From Seriola aureovittata (taxonomy: Eukaryota; Chordata; Actinopteri; Carangiformes; Carangidae): a stretch of 64,000 bases of DNA. The notes below the pieces were generated by a model, which saw nothing but the letters and a program-made list of their open reading frames with translations, searched no databases and was not told where the DNA came from. Below are positions 10,433-21,090 of the stretch, piece after piece (the stretch's first letter is position 1; the number at the start of each line of letters is the position of its first letter). Made by a program: the position numbers and the translations under genes. The stretch covers positions 21,250,001 through 21,314,000 of the forward strand of contig NC_079382.1 of NCBI RefSeq assembly GCF_021018895.1, given 5' to 3'.

Positions 10433-10782
10433 CAAATGTAGAGTTAATCCACATTTAGAAGCAGTTTTCGGGCGGCATCCCTTCACTGACAAGATTACCT
10501 CTATAGATATCAATATGTGGGATATTGATTTACTTTTGCTTTGACTTTTCAATACTCCAATTGATGAGTACCCAAAAGGAAGAGAAATTAGTTACCCAGT
10601 GCTACCTGAACTATTTTTATATTTTCATTTGCGTACATTAGTCAGTCAAGGTTATCAGAAGCAAGGTTGCTAGATTGATGAGTTGCCTTTAGGAATAAGT
10701 AGGAAGAGAAAATAAAATAATTAGCATAGAGAGGAAAAGAAAAAGTCTTAAATCCAACATATTTTTTTATAGCAAAGTAGAC

Positions 10783-10788
10783 TTTATT
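10783..10788 (-). terminator. Polyadenylation signal of crystallin copy 3
   Basis: AATAAA on the minus strand, about 185 bases past the stop, at the position shared with the other copies. Confidence 0.7.
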
Positions 10789-10970
10789 AGTGTTTTCTTA
10801 TGGAGGCTGTTGTAATTCTCTTTAACAGCCACACCTCAGTCAGAGACATCTGTATGTGCAGTTCAGTGGTCTTCAGTCTTTGTCATCTATTTGCTGCGGT
10901 CAACATCCAGTGTATGTTGCTGCAGAGTTTTTTGTAACGAATTGCTGCACCTCGAGTCACGAGTCGTCGT

Positions 10971-11525
10971 CTAGTAGCAGGCATCCATGATGCGCCTCAT
11001 GCTCATGAACCTAATGCCGCTCATGCCCATGCTGCTGAAGTTCCTGTACTCTCCGGGCCTCATGTACATCATCCTTCCTCTGAAGTTGGGCTGCTCGTAC
11101 ATCAGCCAGTGGCCGTCCATCACGTTGCAGGACATGAAGTTGGACATGCCGAAGCGCTCCATGACATTCTCGCAGTCCTCCATCAGCTCCTGCATCTGGC
11201 CCTGGAAGTTCTCCCTCTCGTAGATCTTCATCCTGAACTGGCCTCTGTGCATGGGGATCATGCGGCAGGACCTGATGCAGTCGCTCATGCCCATCATGCT
11301 CATGTAGTCAGCGTACTCGCCCCTCCTCATGAAGTGCTGGTTTCCCATGTAATTGGGGCGGTCGTAGACCATGAAGCAGCCCCTCTCCACCCTGCAGGAA
11401 TGGCAGCGGCTCAGGAAGGAGGACATGTCGGGGCAGTCGCTCATGCACTCGTAAGAGCGGCCCTGGAAGTTCCTGTCCTCGTAGAAGATAATCTTGCCCA
11501 TCATGTTCATGCCACTGGAAGTCAT
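10971..11525 (-). CDS. Gamma-M crystallin, copy 3 (intronless)
   Basis: A lens structural protein, 184 codons in one frame, ending ...MDACY then TAG. The four Greek-key motifs open at residues 12, 50, 99 and 140. It has 31 methionines, the most of the three, because residue 28 is Met (Thr in copies 1 and 2). Residue 59 is Tyr (Phe in the others). The linker is around IPMHRG. It is the first gene of the array in the direction of transcription, and its upstream flank beyond about 285 bases from the ATG is unlike that of the others, so any distal control could differ. As in the others, the expected introns after the start microexon and between the two domains are absent. Confidence 0.95.
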   Translation of the reverse strand: MTSSGMNMMGKIIFYEDRNFQGRSYECMSDCPDMSSFLSRCHSCRVERGCFMVYDRPNYMGNQHFMRRGEYADYMSMMGMSDCIRSCRMIPMHRGQFRMKIYERENFQGQMQELMEDCENVMERFGMSNFMSCNVMDGHWLMYEQPNFRGRMMYMRPGEYRNFSSMGMSGIRFMSMRRIMDACY

Positions 11526-11555
11526 CTTTGCCAGGTGTTGTTGCTGGAGGCAATA

Positions 11556-11597
11556 CTGCTGCTGCTGCTGCTGCTGCTGGTGGTGCTGCTGCTGCTG
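11556..11597 (-). repeat. CAG/CAC triplet tract in 5' leader of copy 3
   Basis: On the transcript strand it reads (CAG)4(CAC)2(CAG)8. The block order is the same as in copies 1 and 2, with a shorter CAC block. Confidence 0.85.
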
Positions 11598-11634
11598 TTG
11601 GAGCTGAACTGCTTGTCTACCTGCTGGACACCTT

Positions 11635-11690
11635 CCTTTTTATACCTGAAAAGCAGAGGGCCCCCTTTGTGAAAACTGCCTGACCCAGCA
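11635..11690 (-). promoter_or_regulatory. Proximal promoter of crystallin copy 3
   Basis: TATAAAAAGG at 11635-11644 on the minus strand, CACAAAG upstream, and the Maf-type TGCTGGGTCAGGCA at 11677-11690, identical to copy 1. Confidence 0.7.
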
Positions 11691-11810
11691 ACATACCATA
11701 AAAGCCCATTGAGCATTGAGGGTTGTCAACATTAACCCATGCCCCCCCCCCCAAAAAAAAAAAAAAAACCTTAGAGAGGAGGTTTCACATCAAATACTGT
11801 CACACAAAAC

Positions 11811-13009
11811 ATTTTTGAAAGGGTTAACAAGGAACAATAGCACCTTTTGTAACGCCTTTGTAACATCACTGTAGAGCACAAAACCATCCTTAGCTTTGGG
11901 ATTTTGTTTTGTTTTCTCATTCTTAACAGTTTGCAACATCATCCAATAATATTGTCAGGGAAAGCTTCATTGTCAAAAAAAGTATTTGTATTCTAACAAA
12001 CGTATTATTTATAACATTTGATATAATGTTTTAGTGCAGTCACACTGAAATGATATTCAGCCTATAGCCTTAACAGTGACTGATGTTGCAAAAGTTTTAA
12101 TTTGACAAGGCTTTCTATAAATCAACTGGCAGTTTCCACATTAAAGTTAATTACATACTGACAGCGCAATATATAATTAGATTACATTAGAATCACTTAA
12201 ATTAGTTTGACATGTCACAGTGATAATTGAAGGTATAATCTTTATATGCAGATTTTCTCAGTCTTTGAAATAAAATAAGATTTAGGTGACAGATTATGAA
12301 ACATTCACTGTCTGAATCAGGGGTTTGAATGTGTCTTGGTCACTACGTCTGCTACTAGTCAGTCAGATCACTTGTTCAGCAGGTGGAGGGGCTGTGGGGG
12401 AGGAAGCCGTCTACAATGGCAGTATACCAGAAGCAGCAGGCCAGCAGTAGGATTGACCATTTTCATGTAATTATAAAATGATTACTTCAGACGTACTTCA
12501 TTATTTCAATCCTTTCCTGGGGATTTTTCTCCATAAATGACTTTAAAAACTGAACTATTTATCATCAAATTATCATCTAATTCTTTTATGTTTTTTCTGT
12601 AAAGTAGAACAGTTCCAACAAATCCTCTTAAGAGAACAGGGTCCTTCACCACCGTACAGAATCACTTGATACTCTTGATGTTTTTCAGCATGTCCAGTTT
12701 TATGTCTGAGCGGATGTATGGGAGCATGTGAGGTTCTTTATGGCGCTGACCTGAGGTTGTCACTGTGTGCAGCAGCAGGGAAGGCATCTCCATTGCATTT
12801 GGTCTTTTCATGTTATTTTGGTGGACTGATGCACAGGAATAATATTCTTGTTGAATGTTGCTCTGACTCAGGATCTACAGTAGGTCTGTACATCTGATTA
12901 AGCCCCTTGTTGAATTGTTTGCATGGTTTTCTTTTGCTGATCTTTAAAGGTTCTTTATGAAAGTTTTCTCCGTCATATAAGAGCTTCAGACATCGTTTAC
13001 AATACTATA
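11811..13009. other. Non-coding DNA upstream of the array
   Basis: No gene or clear repeat. AT-rich. It lies 5' of crystallin copy 3, so distal lens control elements could be here, but I cannot point to one. Confidence 0.4.
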
Positions 13010-13305
13010 GGTTACAATACGCCCTTTGAGCAGCGCTATGTCTTCAGGGCAGCCTGGGTGCTACAGTGACTCGGTATCGGAAAGGGATCATGATGTTCGA
13101 TCGGACGAGGTCTAGCTGATTAGCATGCTAACTTAGAAGTAGAACCAAAACAATACGGTTGCTTCTACCTCTCAGCTCTTGGTGAGGTAAGGAAAGACGT
13201 TTGATGCTGAAATCACAATGGTTTTTTCCAGACTGCTAAGTAGCCAGCTGTTAATGCTAACATTTGCTAAGTTGCAATAACAAAACTTACATATAGTCCT
13301 TTTAT
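13010..13305 (-). repeat. Family B repeat, copy 1
   Basis: The right end reads CAGCTGTTAATGCTAACATT ... GCAATAACAAAACTTACATA then a degenerate AGTCCTTTTA. The same end, reading from the other side TTAAAGGAGCTATTTGTAAG, is seen at 32.9, 47.6, 53.8 and 40.9 kb. The interior resembles 32610-32911 (GACGAGG, GCTAGC, TTAGCATGCTAACTT). No coding capacity. Confidence 0.6.
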
Positions 13306-14784
13306 CTCTGCTTTATTCGTTTATTTTACTGTAATAATGGCAACTCGAGGTCAGAATTCATTTACAGACAGATGTGCAAAAGTATAAAAGAAGTTTCATT
13401 TATTTATTTGATAGTCTTCAGTATGAGAAGGCTAGGGTGCACAGAGATACACAGCCACAGACTTGCTAAAAATAAAGTGTATCATGGTAAAATGTGGAAC
13501 CAAGAGCAGCGGCAGTCTAACATATGAACTTTACTGTGCTTTACTTCCTTTTTTTTACTTATTCTGCACTTTCTCTTGTCAACTTCAGCTTGTTAAAAAA
13601 AGTTCTAACATGTTGAAATAAAATAATGAACAAAACTATAGATAATCATTACAGTGCATTCAAAACGTTTGAGGAATAGACGGATTGAATAATAAAATAC
13701 CACAGTGATAGAAACATAACTGCAGCTGCAACATTATCTAACCACAAGGTTTATTTAGTAGTTGTTGGGGCATTCAGTCGTGTCACATGAGCTTCCTCTG
13801 CAGATGAGTTTGTCACTGAATTAAAGATGTTGCTTTTTGCCTGAGCACTCATGTTGGAAATGTCACAAATAAACTGTGTTAAAATGTCTCATAGTCAAGA
13901 ATTAAAATTGATATTAAAATCCTAAATGAATCGACAGAAAGTCAGTATGGAGGAAATTATAAACATTGCTACAAATGTGAAAAATGACATTAACACAGAA
14001 GAAGTTGTGGGTGAAACACACGTCAGTTTTATGTAAACTGTGACCTTATCACTTTCACTTCTTGTTGATTCCAGTGTTGCTTCACTCAGCATGCCACTCT
14101 GTTATATTTCTCTTTAGCTCTGTGGTTTGGATGTTTTTCCACGATAACGAATATAAAAGTGTTTATATCTCCGGTCATGCAGGACTTCCAGCAAATGAGG
14201 CAGCTTGTGTTTTTAAAAAAAAAATGTTTTCCTTAAGATGGAGACTCTGTGAAGCCCATAAAAGTTAAGCGGCTCAGCTGTGTGTTGCAATCAGCTGACT
14301 GAGCTGTAACACTGGATGGTTATCATGTACTGCCAACAACAGTTTGCTGTGTGGCCACTCCATTAAACTCAACATGGTAGTTAAACTGAGTTATAGCATC
14401 TCTGGCTGCAGTTCCACGTTGAGCAAACAGCAAATGTCAGCACAAGGAGCTCGTATTCTTCTGTGGTGTTTGTCCACAGAAAGTATAGGGTGTGGAGGAG
14501 CCTGAACAGCAGAGCGATTCCTGTGTTTTTGCTTTAGGGAATGTGCTTTAACTCCTCAACACATCTGCAATGTAATGTCAGTGTGGTGGATGTAAGTGGA
14601 ATTAGAATGAAGAAGCCCTAGGGATCAAAATACCTGAGTTATATACAGTACCTTAAAATCCCTTTTAAACCTCATTAACATAAAGTGAAATGTGCATGTA
14701 ATAAGGAATCAAAAAGGCCAAAACAAAATATAAAATATTCAAAATGTTGTTTATGTTCTTCAGTTTCCTTTAATTACACACTTA
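13306..14784. other. Non-coding DNA
   Basis: No gene or recognised repeat. AT-rich with no frame worth reporting. Confidence 0.4.
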
Positions 14785-15000
14785 ATTTAAAGTTCCCATA
14801 TTGTTTAAAAGTTGTATATTAATTAGGCTCTAAATTAATACTGTGAAAGTATCAAAGCCTCAGTCCACAGAGAAATGCACACAGCCTGTATTCAGAAACT
14901 GAGCCTTAAAACAAGCCGTCAGGACTTCTGTAACTTTGTGATGTCACAACAAAGCAGTCGCCACTCTCAGCCCCGCCCACCCTGACCCATATTTTAAAAA
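14785..15000 (+). mobile_element. Family A element, copy 1
   Basis: It starts TTTAAAGTTCCCATATTG and continues into the family core: CTGTGAAAGTATCAAAGCC, CACAGAGAAATGCACACAGC, CAGGACTTCTGTAACTTTG and GATGTCACAACAAAGCAGTC. It loses similarity after CCCGCCCACC. A possible far end, AGAACCTTTAAA, lies near 15315 but is uncertain. Non-coding. Confidence 0.6.
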
Positions 15001-15989
15001 ATATATATTTTCATATTATTATGAAAACAAACATGTCTATGTCAAATATTCTCTCGCCTTTCCCCTCTGTTTACTCTCTCTTGAGGCTGTTTAGCTACAA
15101 CTTAGCTGCAGCATGTTTGCAGTGAACCACAACAGTACATTTGGTTTGGTTGATAAAATCAAAACAATCAGCTGAAAGATGCTAAAGCTAAATCCACAGA
15201 GAGGAGGGAGACAGCAGATTTCTCAGTGGGTTCTTCAGTCTCTCACTTTCTTTTCAAAATACACATACATTTGATCTGTTGTTAATAAGAGAAAAAAATG
15301 TGATTAAAAGAACCTTTAAAGAATGGATGTTCCATTATTGAATCCAGGCTAATCTCGCCCACACACAGTCCTGACCTTTTTCCTTCTTGCTTCCCTGCTG
15401 TGGATGTTTCAGATCATGTATTTCTATATTCCAGATCAGGGCGAGACCCCAGGATTATGTTTTCATATATAAGATTTCTGTTACCAAAATGTATTGAAGG
15501 AATGATGGGAATAAGCATCTGAACATTTGGTCTTGGTAAAAATTCAAATACTTGCAGCAACTATGTCTCCACTTTGAAATCTGATTCAATAATTATTAAA
15601 TTCCTGATCAGTTCTGCAAACCCTTTAGAGTTCCTCATCTGAGTTTTTTTATTTGAATGTGTTTTTTCTTCTGAAACTCAGAAACTGCTGTTTAATAATC
15701 TGAACGAAGACTTAAATGACTCTGGGAAATGCAGTGCAGAGACCCCACAGCCCCAAAAAAGAAACAGAGAGCTCACACATGATCACTTTATCCACCATAT
15801 TTGCAGACAACCTCTAGAAAAAAAAAACGACTAAGTGAAACAGCCTGAACGTGGAAAATAAAATCCTTGAGCCAAACTGTGTTTTAAGGCCACAAGCCAG
15901 AAATGTGGAGCAGCACAGCTGTTGATACAGGATCGGTTCACTGATTAACTGAAGGCAGATAAGAAATGTTCAGCTCGGTGCGCTGCCTT

Positions 15990-16130
15990 CCCGGGGTGAG
16001 CTGACACAGTGCGGCGGCGGCGGTGGCGGGGGACTTAATGTTAACTTGTCATAGGCAGTAATTGCTGCTCATTACACTGCACACAGCTGGAGACGAGCCC
16101 AGCTTGTCCCAGCCGTCTCACTGCTGTTCT
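15990..16130. promoter_or_regulatory. Possible conserved regulatory element
   Basis: A GCGGCGGCGGTGGCGGGG run is followed by TTAATGTTAACTTG, GCAGTAATTGCTGC and CATTACACTGC. Dense homeodomain-type TAAT cores beside GC-rich DNA in a gene desert are suggestive only. Confidence 0.2.
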
Positions 16131-17429
16131 TCAAGCCACGGAGCAGAGAGGTCTGCTCTGTCTCCAGCAGTTACCATCAGTGAACAGCTTTAAATTGTAC
16201 CAAGCGATGCACGAGAAGCTGATGTCCATGTGTCTTTGTGGCTATATAAAGCTAAAGCGGAAGCAGAGTTCAGAGCTGAGTAGTTTTGTTATTGAAAGTG
16301 TCTTGTCTACTTATATTATACAAAACAGGAACTTAAATGCATTGAAAACACTTCCTCTAAATGGCCCTTTGTGTACTTTCAGAATCAGTTCATCTACAAA
16401 TGAAACTCTGGAGTCAGTCACAAACGTAAACATTCTTATTACTGTACATTTAATGCACAATCGCGATGAGTCCTCATATATGCTTAGGTTTCAGTTTGAG
16501 TCGAAGATGTTGAAGAGGTTCCAGCTGAAGGAGTTTGAACCATCAGTTGAAGTGGGCATGAAAGCAGTTTAAAGATAAATGGAGTTGAGGGAAAGGAATG
16601 AGTCTCCTTTTACTTTGAGGAGCATCACTGTAAAACTTTTAACTCCTGTTGCTCAGCCTTGGCTCAGTCAGGCTGTTTCCATCTCTAAATGTCTCCTCTG
16701 CATTATCAGGACCTTTCTGTGCAGCTCCCACTCACTGGTATGTTTTCAATAAATAGAAAATAAAGGACGCTGTGGTCTGTGGGTGGAAGTTGGCAAATTT
16801 GCATTTCTTGATGATGACTTTTTTTTTCTTTTTTTTTTTTTTACCAGCGTTTTCTATCTGAAAAGGTTTTAACTGGACATTGAGTCGTTGCTGACATAGT
16901 GATCAGGGAACATTAAGAAAAACAAGAGAATGAGCACATTTAGACTCATTTAGACTCGGAGCACATATGGGATTGCTTATTTATTCTAATGAGTTCCAGG
17001 CGACTACATTAGCAACCGCATTGATTAATTGAGCTTTAACTGATGCCTTTAGCTTTAGGCGTCTTCTCTAACAAGGAGATGAATTACAATCCTGGATGAG
17101 ATATAAAGCTTGAGACGTGTAGGAAAGTTCCACACAAGCGGACACCATTATTAACTATGAGGCTGAATTCTGACTGAAAGTGAGGCCCCAGCACACGAAG
17201 AGAGACATTCACTGCACTGTCGATGTTTTGATGCTCATTTTCAAGCTGCACTTTAAGCACTTCTGCCTGCAGCTCACAATAAGATACCATGCTTATATCT
17301 GCTTTATCTGCATATACAGTGTAAGCGCTAAGAGTGTTGGCGCTCTCTGGGCCCGGAGCTCACAGAGGTCACAGAGCAGCAGCAGCAGCAGCAGCCGGGC
17401 GCTGATGTGCTCAGTGTTGGGTCAGCCAG

Positions 17430-17610
17430 GCGTTCCTAATGACATCGCTCGGTGACGACGGCGCTGATTATGCGCCGCTTCTCCCATCAGGCTGGGGAAT
17501 GAGTGTTGACAGTCACATTGTGCCGTGAATACAAGCTGACCTCCGGGAGGTCAGGGGAAGAGTTGCACTATGATGTCACAGGTCAGCACGTGTTACCACC
17601 AAAGTGTGAG
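17430..17610. promoter_or_regulatory. Possible conserved regulatory element
   Basis: A GC-richer block with CGGTGACGACGGCGCTGATT, a short palindrome TGACCTCCGGGAGGTCA, TGATGTCACAGGTCAGCACG and no similarity to other parts of the window. Regulatory function is a guess from composition. Confidence 0.2.
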
Positions 17611-17991
17611 AGACGGCTGCTCCCAAGTACTTTCACTTCAGATAAAGTTCGGTTTGCTTTTTAGTTGAAAACTATGATAGTATTTTAATCTTTCAGTTAT
17701 TGAGATGTATATTTTGTCCATGTGCAACTTCAACGAGGGAGCTTTTCTGCCCAGCCTCACGTGAGCAGAATAGGAACAATGAAGTAAAATCTTTTCTGGA
17801 CCTTTTACCTAATTTGCCTCCTAGTGAATGTAAGGTGTTTCTGTAAATAAATCCCTTCAATTTCCAATAAGCTCTATTAATAATACACAGATGAGCCCCT
17901 GCCATGTACTCTGCAGACTCCATGTGGTATCTGGTATTAAGACTGGGAGCCTTGCTTTCCGATGCTATGACCTAGTCTTCGGGCCATAACG

Positions 17992-18290
17992 ATTTCCCAG
18001 CAGGCACTGGACATCAGTGTAAAGTCAGAGAGACGTTGGACTCAAACGAGTCTCATGTCGGACAGATGTTCAATTTTGGTTTTAAATGAAAATCATCTCA
18101 ACGCCAAAACCCAACGTTGGCTCACTGACATTATGACGTTGGGTTTTACTCACAGCTACACTGTCAGTAACTGTCAGGATGGTGTTGGCGTGAGATGTTT
18201 GGTTACTTACCAATTTTAGACCAACAAAACATAAACATCAGTTGTCATCGGTATTCTACGTCAAATTGACGTTGTTGAAGTTTGCATACT
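17992..18290. repeat. Repeat with ACGTTGG motifs
   Basis: The block contains AACGTTGGCTC, TGACGTTGGGTTTTAC, AACATCAGTTGTCATCGGTA and GTCAAATTGACGTTG, and opens with TTTCCCAGCAGGCACTGGAC. I recall this kind of sequence as an abundant non-coding repeat of fish genomes. No coding capacity. Confidence 0.55.
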
Positions 18291-19241
18291 TTATCGTGTC
18301 ATAGATTTAATTGTGAATTGATGAAATGGCCATTTTTTGCATCTGCACTCGTTAGATATCATGGCATGAAATCGAATGTCCATGACCCGTACAAACTCAC
18401 CACCTGATCCACTCATGAAAAAGGAGAGGGTCAGGGTGTGGTATTAATCCCACACATGACTAATGATGATAATTGTTTGAATTGATTACAGAAGAGCTGA
18501 GCTGTTACAGATTCTTTGAAAGAACAAGAGGACATCAGGTTCCTTGACATTACACCCTACATGAAGGTAGCACACTTTTTGCGGCAAACAAACAAACCTG
18601 GCATCTCTGCGTAGACCTTAACACTATGTGGAGTTAAAATGACAAGATTGTCTGGTGGGGACTTTTTTAGGGACATGTCTCAACCATCCATACCCACATC
18701 TACACTCACAAACCTCATCTCAGGTGTAACAGAACTGTGCCTCCAACCATCCAACCCGACTCCCTCAATGCAACTTCTGTGTGGATTTGAAGGCAAAGGC
18801 AAAACTGGCAACCCAGCAGTTCCATGCTGGCGCAGAGAGGGTGGCATTGGAAAAAAAAAAAGAAGAGGCTGTTGTGCTCCTCTGCTGTTGCCCATCCTTT
18901 CCTTGGTAACTGTAATTACATCCCCACATCCTGATGTGAAGCAGATATGCACCAGGAGCTTTTAATAGGCTGTGCGAAGAACAGGAGGAACAGCCATTCA
19001 TCCAAGGTGCTGAGTGTGCAGGAAACGTCCACCGCAGCTCCGGGTGCACCTCGAGCTCCAGTACCCTCATGTGGGGTGAGCTTTAAGAGAGGTGCCTCTC
19101 TCAGGGTCAACACTTTCTCTGCATATAAAATGAAGTGACAAAATGTTTCCTCTCTGGAATATTACGGCCTATAATTCAAAATTTGGTACTTGAAAACAGT
19201 GTTTTGTATCTGTTAAGTTAATGTTACATCAGTTATTTGAG
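18291..19241. other. Non-coding DNA
   Basis: No gene. Overlapping short frames at 18639-19138 match no family I know. Confidence 0.4.
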
Positions 19242-19603
19242 TTAAAGCTCCATATTTTCTTCTTCTTCTGTGCTTTATTTGAAGTGTTGATCCATAAGAA
19301 GATATGTTTGTGGATTTAAGCCCCCTCTCTTCTCTGAGCCTCTCTTCTGATTGGCTTAGTGATCGAATAAAACTATAGCAGATTTCAGGTAAATCACTCT
19401 CGCTTGGGGCGTGGATGAGAGTTGTGACATCACAAAGTTACAAGTCCTGACGGCTGGTTCTGCTCAGTTTCTGAATACAGGCTGTGTGCATTTATCTGTG
19501 GACTGAGGCTTTGATACTTTCACAGTATTAAAACAGAACCTAGACCTGATCTATAATCAAAGAACACGTTGGCAGAGACCTTTATTCAATATGGGACCTA
19601 AAT
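19242..19603 (-). mobile_element. Family A element, copy 2
   Basis: It is bounded by TTAAAGCTCCATATTTTCT on the left and AATATGGGACCTAAATT on the right, an inverted pair with the right TTAA mutated. The core is on the minus strand. The internal hairpin is degraded (only TCTTCTGATTGGCT remains). Non-coding. Confidence 0.7.
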
Positions 19604-20879
19604 TATGGATACAGATACAAAACCCTGTTTTCAAGTACACCCTGTTTGAATATTATAATATTCCAAATTCCAAGTTGAATAAGGAGGAAAACATAACTTA
19701 ATAACTTTTATTTTTAAATTTTCCCGTGACAGCTTGTGTGATACACTTACCAAGATTCGATTGTTTGCTGACTTGCACATGGAAAATGTGCGTCGAATGT
19801 ATATGTGGCACTAAAACTAGCCAAACACAGTGGTTGGAAAAGAGGATATCATACTGTGATTAGGCCTACTTTCTGTCTGTTTATAGAGAAAAACTTCCTT
19901 GGTAATTACAGAGGTAATATTCAAGTTTCCTCCCATGATTTAAGGCAACACATGACTGCAGTTTCTCGAGTCAAACTATGAATAGAAAGCAGGAGAATAG
20001 AACTGGATGAGCTCATGATTTGAATAGTCGACATGACCTCACTGGTGAAAGCTCCACGTCACTGTGCACGACCAGAAGATGAGCCTCACTGCCTCTGTTA
20101 ATGCTGTACATATATTCTTCCCCTGTGTTGAAAAACAAGCCAATTTAGTCTGGAGGAAGCCACAAAGAATGCTGAGCACCTATAGTGTTTCCAGAAGGGG
20201 ACATACGGGGCCATGTGTGGCGCAGTCAGATTGGCAGAGCCGACTCCTTACGAAACCACAGATATGCAGACGTGGCTTGATTTTTCCCAGGCTACACAGG
20301 CACTGACAGGATGCATAGATCTTAGCAGGACAAGCCTCGAAGTTTAAAGGGCAGATTCACGTTTTCTCAAGCTTTTTATGAAACAATACTCAGTATTCGT
20401 TGACAGAGTTATGGGTCCCTGTAGAGATCTGGCCCTGAAGAGATCCCTTCCTCGCCCGACTCTAATGGGAGGAAAAATCCACAGACCCCGCACTGGGTGT
20501 CTTCCAAAGCTACCTCGTTCTTAGCGTGAAAATTCCCTCTTCATGTTTTCACACAAAAATATATGAACCTATCCTTAAAAAGCCCTGCTAGCATCCAGGC
20601 TGCCATCAGCGGTCAAAGTTGTACACATATCTTTTTTTAAAGTTATTTTTTTGGCCATTTTATTTGAATGGACTAGTAGAGACGGACTGGAAATTCAGTC
20701 CCATTTTAAACTAATACACACAGTGCAAACCACTTGCTGTTAAGTGATCACATCTGTCTCGGTCAGATTAATAACTATAAGCAGATTTGTTTTTCTTTAC
20801 TTCTCATGCAGATTACCAACTAATTGACATTTGACATTCATGCTGAGACTCTCCTGTTCTGTCTAAAGCGCTGTAACGT
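19604..20879. other. Non-coding DNA
   Basis: No gene or repeat that I can support. Confidence 0.4.
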
Positions 20880-21090
20880 TCATGAAACCAGTTTGAGACG
20901 ACGTCAGCTTTGTGACATGGAGCGTTTAGTCGCCATTAGAAGATGATGAACTGTGGCCATAAAGGGATGAACATGGTCAGTGACACTACTCAGATAGACT
21001 GAGGCATTCAAACCATCATTCATTGGTATTAAGGGCCAAGGTATGTGTAAAGTCCGGCTAGTTGTCAAGTGACCATGCATTAGCACACAC
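20880..21090 (-). mobile_element. Tc1-like transposase relic
   Basis: On the minus strand a broken frame reads YLSSVTDHVHPFMATVHHL (part of the frame 20904-21086), which resembles the middle of the catalytic region of fish Tc1-like transposases. It is followed by a remnant of CAAACTGGTTTCATGAACG shared with the relic at 23.6 kb. Frames are disrupted and no ends are visible, so it is inactive. Confidence 0.5.

Larger units (their letters stand above)
10433..11810 (-). repeat. Tandem array unit 3 (partial)
   Basis: The last unit of the array. Similarity to units 1 and 2 covers the 3' flank, gene, promoter and about 110 bases of upstream flank, then stops near CACACAAAACATTTTTGAAAGG. No interspersed element follows. 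The C/A homopolymer just before the break has grown to about 12 C and 16 A (11742-11768). Confidence 0.8.
15001..17991. other. Non-coding DNA with possible regulatory stretches
   Basis: No gene. The 130-codon open frame at about 16180-16572 starts with GTG and has no recognisable domain. Stretches near 15990-16130 and 17430-17610 are more GC-rich and less repetitive than their surroundings. An (AGC)7 run lies at about 17374-17394 and a T-rich tract at about 16819-16842. Confidence 0.35.

Noticed and set aside
2730..11672. Long plus-strand frames (185-189 codons) opposite each crystallin gene
   Set aside because: They are mirror images of the Met-rich coding strand (ATG read as CAT gives His-rich text) and end in the triplet tract and promoter; no domain and no plus-strand promoter or signal.
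16180..16572. 130-codon plus-strand frame
   Set aside because: Starts with GTG, has no recognisable domain and lies in AT-rich DNA where frames of this length are expected by chance on six frames over 64 kb.
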